Below are positions 56,460 through 64,000 of a stretch of 64,000 nucleotides of DNA, one piece after another. Position numbers and translations under genes: made by a program. Numbering within the stretch: the stretch's first letter is position 1; the number at the start of each line of letters is the position of its first letter. This DNA is from Cenococcum geophilum 1.58. Taxonomy: Eukaryota > Ascomycota > Dothideomycetes > Gloniales > Gloniaceae. The notes under the pieces were generated by a model, which saw nothing but the letters and a program-made list of their open reading frames with translations, ran no database searches and was not told where the DNA came from. The stretch covers positions 1,054,001 to 1,118,000 of the forward strand of contig KV748201.1 of NCBI GenBank assembly GCA_001692895.1, written 5' to 3'.

Positions 56460-58695
56460 TTATCCCTTACATTGTCGTTTACGTCCAATAAATGGTGGCC
56501 CGTGCGTACTAATCAATAAGCTGCATTCCTAGGCGGTTAATCGTTCTGCCGCATTACCAAAGGTCTTAACTAAAGCTACGAATATATTGAAATGTTGGTA
56601 TATATTATATATAGACACTTATTCCTTATTGTTAAGCCGATCTATATGCTCCTGCCAATATGGGCCGCCTTTACATAGTGGTATTCGATAGAGTCTACAC
56701 CCGTACGTTGTTCTTAGTGACCTTTAAGGTCTCTTAAACTCCTTACTATCGCGCGACCTCTTTGTTGTATTTACTAAAAGCTCGCAGAGAGGCTTCCTAC
56801 TTAAAGGTTTCTTAATTTGGCTCTTCCTTCCTACCTCTAAGCATGTAGAGCAAGTCATCGGCTTTGTATTAATTTTAACTGCCTTATATCTATAATATAT
56901 TACTAGGTACCACTGTATTTAATCTATAGAGATCCACGCATAATTGCTTTAAGGTATTTGGGTAGAAAGCTTAAATAGAGAGTTTATAAGTCGTTTAAGG
57001 AACTTCTTATAGCCACTTCGTCTCGGCCAGCCGTTGGTAAAGTAGGAAGATAGCTTATAGTAGTTAATAATAATTATATTAAGGAGGAAGTAGAATAGAG
57101 GCTTCTAAGTCTTGCGGTAACGTTAGAGGGAGCTATAATAAGATCTTATCTAATTAGTAGTATTAACGCCTTTTATATAGTAATTGTAGAGGTTAATAAA
57201 TAGCGGAATTTATAATACCTTAACTATATTACTGCCAAAGATCTTCTAAGTTATTGCAGCACCGGTAGAGGTCTTTGTAGGGCATCGTCGTGGCCGTTTG
57301 ATTAATTGAAATCCTACAATAGATAACGTTAGATACTATTTTTGGTAGTAGAGCCTTATCTTACTGTTAAGAACCATACTTATAAATAGTATTATATTTA
57401 AATCTTTCTAGGCAAATTAAGCAACTATAGAGTCTTTAGAAAGCTCTCTATATAAGGAACCCTATAGTATCTAGTTATTAAATACCAATTTAAGCTCTGC
57501 GAGGGAGGAGCTAATTTGCTTAATTGGAGCTCTATACTAGGCCCTAACTTCGCCTAAAGCCTCCTCCTACTCCTCCCGCTTTATTTTAGTAGTGCGTATA
57601 ATCCCTAACGCGCCAATTCCAACCTTTTAAAGCCGAGAGAGTAGCTTAACGCTTATAAATAAGTTATTAAGCCACACTATATATTTATTCGGTGGATAAA
57701 GTAGCTTATTAGTAAGGTCGTCTCTCTATAATAGCAAGTTAAGCACTACTACTTACGTCTTAGAAAAGCCTTCCTCCTTTATATATACCTTATCTAGATT
57801 ATATAGACCTTTATTATTGCCTTTAGTGTAGAACATCTAGTTAAGAACGTAGCCTTAGTTGCCTAAAACCTAGATTTTAAAGCCCTCTAGCGTTAGCTTA
57901 GTGGGAATATTAACGATTTTAGGAGCTTGGCTAGTAAACCATTTAATCGTCTTATTAATGGTAAGGTGTATACTAGGGGTGTAGAGCTTCTTATAGAGCA
58001 CGCGTAGGTACTTACTAAGGTCCTAAATCCTTTTAAAAGTATTCTAGAAAGCTTCGTTATTATCTTCTCGTAGTTTGGTGCAGTAGAAGTAGCAGTTAAT
58101 TTGGCGAAATTTATTAAGTTTAATAAAGTTCCGAATAATATATATTAAGCTATAACTAAAGTCTTTATGCTAATACTCCTTAATGCTGCTTTCTATATAT
58201 AGCCCTATATAAATTAGCACTGCTAAGTATATATACAGCTCTGCCCTTAATGTTGGCTTCTACTTCCGTGGGCGTCCCTTTAGAGTCTTATCCTCTAGAG
58301 TCTAGTAGAGCTCCGCGTTCCTATTTATATACTCTATAAGTTAATCTAAAATTTCGTCTGTAAAGAACAGCTTAAATAGCTGTAGGGGGTTGCTATTATT
58401 AACGTTAGAAGGAAGATTCGGCTTACTATAGGTATTTTCGTTATTAATAGGAAGAGGTTTAAAATTAGGTAAGGGCTAGGGTTTAGGAGGAGGGTTTTAA
58501 GACTTCTAAGACGCGTGTTTTAGGTGTTTGGTATAAGGAATAAAGTCTATATTATTACTTTCACGATTACGCACTATAATTGTAGTGTATTTAATTAATG
58601 AAGCTATATATTTACAACTTTGACGCGAAGAAGTTTTAATGTTCTTGACCGCGCGCACGGGCCACATTTTATATCATATCGACAATGTAAGGGAT
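56460..58695 (-). mobile_element. piggyBac element copy 2, RIP-degraded
   Basis: Bounded by inverted repeats: the left TATCCCTTACATTGTCG...TGGCCCGTGCG (about 56468-56518) matches the reverse complement of the right end (about 58645-58693). The minus strand encodes a piggyBac relic: near 58320-58390 it reads QLFKLFFTDEILD, matching the start of the relic at 3-1802, and near 56640-56695 CRLYRIPLCKGGPYWQEHID, matching its cysteine-rich end with Cys-to-Tyr changes. Many stops lie in between. Its 3' subterminal region matches 1803-1921 of the first copy. Confidence 0.82.
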
Positions 58696-59165
58696 AGTTA
58701 TGTTTTATAAGAGTGTGCCACTCTTACTAGTAGACGACTGCTGTTTTACCTTTAACGCTGTATATCGCCCCCTAATATAGCCCTAGTTAGCTTACTAATA
58801 CCTTTATTTAAAAGTTTATCTCTTACTTTATATATTATATCCCTAACGGGCCTCTATCTAAGTAGGACGCTTAAAGTCCTCTATCTAGCTTTTCTAACCC
58901 TTTATCCGGCCTTTTTAGCCCGCTAGTAAACCTTAGCGATACATTTAAGGATTTATTTAATAGCAATAATTAAATAGATAATAATAGCTAACTTAATACC
59001 GATACTAATAAGCCTAAACCTCCCTTACCCTATTAATGTAAGAGATAGTAGGGGCGTATATATAAGCTATAAGCCGTAGTTAATATACTAAAACAAATAT
59101 AATAGAGCTTTAGGTAATTTTTATTTGCTTAGGTTAGAGCAGACAATAGAAGAAATAGGAAGATT
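58696..59165. other. AT-rich RIP-degraded stretch
   Basis: Dense in TAG/TAA in all frames; no element ends or motif identified. Confidence 0.5.
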
Positions 59166-59173
59166 ATAATTAG
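59166..59173. repeat. Left 8-bp target duplication of hAT copy B
   Basis: ATAATTAG, identical to 62242-62249. Confidence 0.9.
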
Positions 59174-62100
59174 CAGGCTTAGTACTTAATTAATTCAATT
59201 TAATTAAGGCCTTAAATTAATTGAATTGAAAGCTTTGTAAGCAAAAGGCTTAGTTAATTAAATTAATTAATTTAATATTAAAACGATTGCAACTAATTGC
59301 AACTATATAGTAGTTAGTGATTATTACGAGTCTTAGTATAGTGTTAATATAGGAGGACCTACCCAGCGACGCCCGGATCGCTTTCTACCGTTGTTTTTAT
59401 CACTTTTGCCGTTAATATAGGCCTATTGTGGGTCTTGGCGTAGTGTTAAGTTACTATCCTACTATATACCTTCTATTCCTTCCTTTTACGGCCACCTTAA
59501 CTACCTATCTACTATCTTAATTACGCCTTCCCTATCCCACGATCCTACTGCCATTAAAGCTCTAATTATATCAGATTATAGTCGTGCGTAATTAGGAGTA
59601 AGGAGTAAGCCTATAAGGCTAAATATTTATTTAGGGTCTGATAATATTAGTAGAATAGTTATTAAATTAAAAGCTATACGAGCGAGTTGTGGATATTAAG
59701 TCCTATTTACTCTAGCTCGCTAATAGGCAATTAAATCCGTATATTAAACGTCTTTAGGGTAACCTACTTATGCCAGCTAATTATTATACTTGTCGCGATC
59801 TTATATAGATATAGGCTAAGTAAAGCCGCTAGTAAAATAGTTATTAATTTTAGATGAGAAAACGCGCCGCTATTTAAGAACCTCGCCGTTAGTAACTAAT
59901 TTAATTAGAAGGAATTTATATTTAAGCTATAGATCGCGAACAGCTTACTTAGCTACTTCCTTCTAACTAGCCCGTCCTTTACCTATCTAGTATTTATTAG
60001 CAAACGTCCATTTAATTAATAGATTAAGGACTATGGCAGCGATATAGGCAGGTAAATAATTAGTAAGTTGGTAGTATTCGGTTAGCTTTAGCCAAGCTGC
60101 ATTAATATTATGGCGGAAGTAAGGCTCTGGGTGGTATTTGTACTCTATTTTAAAGCGCTTAAATTAATTAAGTAGATACTTAAAAATAGGAAGGACCTCC
60201 TATAAGGATCCGAATTTGCCTATATTAATTAGTTTATAATAAAAATTAATAACGTTAATTTATATATACCTTCCTTTAAGTATTCTTCTAGTTGCTTTAT
60301 AGCAATCTAAAGAGGCTTTAGAATAGCTTAATATTTAGTTAATATAGCCTAATCGTCCTCTATTAGGTAGTTCTTAATAATATTAGGCTCTTTATAAACT
60401 CTTATAGGCGGATCCTTTATACTATTCTTAGTAACCTTAGCCTAGTATATTGTCTATTTAATAACTTCGTTACTAATAAGGCGATTAATAGGGTTTCGAA
60501 GCTTAATAGCTTATTTAATTACTAATTCTATAGAGTTCCAGCGCGTCTCTACTAGCTTAATTAGAAGAAGCTTAATAGCGGTTTGTAATATATTATCTTT
60601 AAGCTCTAGATCTTAAAGCTTAAGTAGCTTTTTAATGCGTTACTTAGAGTTAAATATCTAAAAAATAATATTATAAAGCTTACTAATAGGCCTAATCTTC
60701 CTCTAAGCTAATATCTGCCGGAGGACCTTATTCTTATTTTCTTCTTCCTTATCTAGAGCCCTTAAATCTGCGCCAAAAAGCAGTATATAAGCGACTAGAT
60801 TAATAATATAGCCTATATAACAAAGGCGATAATATAGTAGATTAAATCCAAACTTAATAGAGAGTTCGTTAATGCAGGTGTTATTATTATTTACGTTATC
60901 CGCTATAAAGTAGCCTACCTACTACTTACCAATTCCGAACTTAGTAAGGATTTTCTTAATACTAGCTGCAATATTAACGCCTAAATGTCGCTCTTCTTAA
61001 GGAGGGAGGGTTAGAAGGAAGGAACGGTGCTAGTTCTTTTTATTTATAAAATAAATAATAATTCCTATATAGTAGTTAGTAATTAATATAATAAAGGCCT
61101 AAAAGCTAAGTTTACTAAGTAGTAATAGATAATTATGAGACGTCTAAAGATTAAATAATAGATAAATCTTACCTGGAGCTCTATATAGTAAAGCAGTAAC
61201 TACTTCCTTATATTAATTAAACTTAGTAATTATTAGCTTTCTCATTATCTAATAAGTAGGTAGAAGGCCTGTGGTTAATATAGCTTAATTAGCGTACCCT
61301 ATAAGATCGTAAAATATACTACTTTTAAGCTTATAAAATAGAATATTATTGCGTATAACCTATTGCATTAAAAGCTAAGTAAAACGATCCGGACTAAGGC
61401 TCTAAATAATAGTATTTATTCGGGCTTAATCCTCTAGCTTATTAGCTTAAAGATATAGCTATTTAAAGACTAATTATTTTAGCTTTGCTTTCTTTCTAAG
61501 ACCGTTACTAATATTATATTCTTCTAGCATATGCTTAGAATAATTGGCAGTGCCCGAATCTAGATATATATATTATATATAGGCCTTCTTCCTATAGCAG
61601 ATTTTGCAGAGCCAATACTACCTACTAGTTTTACTATGCTTAATATTGTATCCATACTGCTATATAGGCCTATAACGTCTACCTACCATTAAATAAGGAA
61701 TATAGTAGCTAAGAATACGCTTTTAATTAACTTCTATATAATCTTCTAGCTAAGAATTGGTAGTAGACGCGTTAGTATTACTATCTAAGCTATAAGCGTG
61801 CTGGAGGTTAGTAGGGATAATAGGATCAGAACGAGCTATAGAGAGTATTAAGGTATTTATTTAGCTATTATCTAACGCATTAGAAGCCATAGTAGTAATA
61901 AAATTAATATTATTAGTGGGCAAGTCTAGTAGTAAAACTCTTCTTACCTGCTAAGACTCTGGCAATAATATAACACTATAAACAACGGGTAATACTTAGG
62001 TAAACCTTTTTTAGTAAGGAGGACTAAGAAAAATAAAATCTAGAGCATTATTATATATTATATTTAGCATATTTCTATATAATATTAAAAGTTTCAATAT

Positions 62101-62241
62101 TTATTAATTAATTTAATTTAACTAGAACTTTTATATTAATTAAATTGCTAAGCCAGCGAGCTCTTAGTTAATTAAATTGATTAAGTCTTGGCATTCAATT
62201 TAATTTAATATTGAAACCTAGGTGATTGAGTACCAAGCCTG
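59174..62241 (-). mobile_element. Complete hAT element copy B, inverted relative to copy A
   Basis: A 3068-bp element with the same termini as copy A (CAGGCTTAGTACTTAATTA at the left, TGATTGAGTACCAAGCCTG at the right), flanked by the perfect 8-bp duplication ATAATTAG (59166-59173, 62242-62249). The transposase relic is on the minus strand, from ATG 61890 to about 59486. Copy B keeps TGG in the RYWLCKI zinc-finger motif where copy A has TAG, giving direct evidence of G-to-A mutation. It lacks the 85-bp duplication of copy A. Confidence 0.92.
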
Positions 62242-62249
62242 ATAATTAG
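62242..62249. repeat. Right 8-bp target duplication of hAT copy B
   Basis: ATAATTAG, identical to 59166-59173. Confidence 0.9.
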
Positions 62250-63129
62250 GCACCGCCGATACGCTTACGTTTAATATTAATAGTAAGCGTTATTAAAGGT
62301 AGTTAGGAATAATCCGTAACTTAGTTATATTTAAGGGGCGGTTATACTAGTAGAGTCTTTTATTATAAAGTTAGATTGCCTTATTTAAGAATCTTATTTT
62401 ACTATATTTAATAAAACGTTAAATATAAAGGACCTAGACTTTAAAGTCGCCTTATATACTATATAAGATGTTACCCTAATATAGTATATAACTTTATTAT
62501 AGCTATTTAGTAACTAGCGTATATATAAAGTAAGTTATCTAGTAGGAGATTAGAAGGCTATAGTTTAAGACGCTTTAGTTAAGCGGGTATATACTATTAC
62601 TAGTATAATCTATACTTTTAGAGTAAAAATATTACGGACGCTTTAAGTACAATGTTATGACTACTTAAAGAAGAGTCGGAGGAAGCTAGTTAGTTAATGC
62701 AAGCACGGTCTAGGATGGAACCGATTAAACTATATAATGAGGAATAGTAACTAAAGTCACATAATATGCTACGTAAAGAACGTAAGGTATAAGAGAAATG
62801 TACGTATATTACGTATAACACGTACATTACGTACAAGAAGGATTTTATAGGAGTTTAGTTATATATTTAAGGACCCTTAATCCCTACCTAGATAGTTCTT
62901 TCCTTATAATAATTCTTAGAATACAATTAAAGTTAATCTATTAGGCAACCACTCCACCAGTTATTATTATTGTTTAACTATTCTATACCTACATACCTAG
63001 CCTATTAATAGAACCCACCGTAGTTCTTGCTACAGGATTCCGTTATATAATTACTACTACAGTTATAGTAGAAGAAGTTAAGACAATATACCACTAAAAG
63101 CAGCCACAATAACGCTATTAACGGCAGCA
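62250..63129. other. AT-rich stretch, possible 5' LTR and leader of the gypsy element
   Basis: A TGTTATGACT-type start near 62652 and a leader before the gag relic suggest an LTR, but no second LTR lies in the window to prove its ends. Confidence 0.35.
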
Positions 63130-64000
63130 ACAACCTTAGGGTTAGGTAACGACACCAGTATAGTAAATACTAACTCGCAACTAGTTACAGTCGGACAGTT
63201 ATAGGTAATAGTTAATTAGTTAACAGATAACAATATAGTACTTAAAAATAGGCTAAACGGAATAGGAGTAGTTAAGGTTAAATTACCTTTAATCAAACGA
63301 TTCTCGGGGGAGAGGTTAAAGCTTAAAGAATTCCTTACGCAAATACACTTTAAAGTTATACAAAAAGGGGTGAAGTTAGCGATATCTATGAATTAAGTAG
63401 CGTACGCAGGATTATTCTTAACAGGAAGGGCACTTAAATAGTTTAAACCTTACCTTACTAAGGTATAAGAAAGTGGAATAATAACCACTAATTAGGAAGT
63501 ACGGTATATATTTACAAGTTAAACTAGATTTATAAAGCAATTAACACAGATATTTAGGGACCTAGAAGCAATAACTATAGTAGAAAGAAAGCTTTAAGAC
63601 CTAACATAGTAAACTTTAGCAATTAAGTATACAACGTAGTTTTAGATATTAGCTATATAAGTTAAATAGAATAATAAGGCGCTTATAGCATAGTATAAAC
63701 AAAAACTTAAGGCAAAAGTCTAGGATATAATTATTCTAATAGAAGATGCGGACACCCTAAGGGAACTAATAGATTAAGCAATAAAGATTAATAATAGGAT
63801 CTACTAAAGGGAACAGGCTAAAAGAGGCTAAGATAGAGTTCTATAGTTATATAAGGCGTAAGACGTATAACAACTAAAGTAAACCTAAAAACTATAGTAT
63901 AGCGGAGAGCTAATAGACCTAAGCGGTACTAAAGAAACCTATAAGAGATAAAGTAGACAACTATAGAAGCCTAGAGGGCAAGGACCTAGTAATTAAAGGT
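63130..64000 (+). mobile_element. Ty3/gypsy retrotransposon gag relic, cut by the window edge
   Basis: The plus strand reads as a fungal Ty3/gypsy Gag with many TAG/TAA in place of Gln and Trp. Visible pieces in order are LPLIKRFSGERLKLKEFLTQ, AGLFLTGRALK, KQLTQIFRDLEA, a VERKL segment, LAIKYTT, KQKLKAKV, and DTLRELID followed by AIKINNRIY. These match the capsid-like retrotransposon Gag domain and its downstream helix. The pol region would lie beyond the right edge. Confidence 0.8.

Noticed and set aside
1..64000. tRNA or rRNA genes
   Set aside because: I looked for B-box (GTTCGA-type) and acceptor-stem pairs and saw no convincing cloverleaf; a tRNAscan-SE run would be decisive.

Overview
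The window is nuclear DNA of a filamentous ascomycete (Pezizomycotina; a Leotiomycetes-like fungus is my best guess). The evidence is short introns of about 46-60 nt with GT...CTAAC/CTAAT...AG signals, fungal-only families (Vps3844, a SesB-type hydrolase, a HET-domain relic, an 'ipa'-type protein), and AT-rich transposon relics. The reading frames of those relics are broken by TGG/CAG-to-TAG type changes, the signature of repeat-induced point mutation (RIP).

Layout. 1-6370 is a mobile-element block: a truncated piggyBac transposase relic, joined at about 1921 to an N-truncated 'ipa'-type gene with one in-frame stop, then a pogo/Fot-type element (3801-5970) with matching terminal inverted repeats, then a 205-bp MITE with TA duplications. 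6654-8496 is a complete four-exon cytochrome P450. 9378-11634 is a complete six-exon gene joining an RRM-like domain, a SesB-like alpha/beta hydrolase and a von Willebrand A domain; it is the most unusual protein here. 12874-13700 holds a fragment of a hAT element and a minisatellite.

14935-37243 is a housekeeping block: a lipocalin-like fungal protein, RFC2, NPL4, SEC66, a Vps3844-family protein, a mitochondrial-type protein, CKS1, the U2 snRNP protein SF3B1/Hsh155 and an RBR ubiquitin ligase. An alpha/beta hydrolase pseudogene and an F-box-like relic lie among them. NPL4 and SEC66 share a divergent promoter, as do the Vps3844 gene and the mitochondrial-type gene; SEC66 and the Vps3844 gene converge.

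37919-50320 is a decaying accessory region. It holds a broken secreted CBM52-like protein, an intact GH43-type gene, and a GH31 glycosidase cut in two by about 7.1 kb of inserted DNA. The insert contains a complete 3.15-kb hAT element with a perfect 8-bp duplication, a membrane-protein ORF, a cysteinyl-tRNA synthetase fragment, a HET-domain pseudogene and a second MITE. 50701-52596 is a histidyl-tRNA synthetase gene with several lesions; 52894-55218 is an intact VPS33. From about 56460 to the right edge the DNA is RIP-degraded: a second piggyBac copy, a second hAT copy inverted relative to the first and with its own perfect duplication, and a Ty3/gypsy gag relic.

Exon boundaries were inferred by hand from splice signals, reading frame and family conservation. 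Single ambiguous bases (N) occur at 14746, 25936, 28489, 38686, 38746, 38802 and 51987, so some single-base lesions could be sequence errors.
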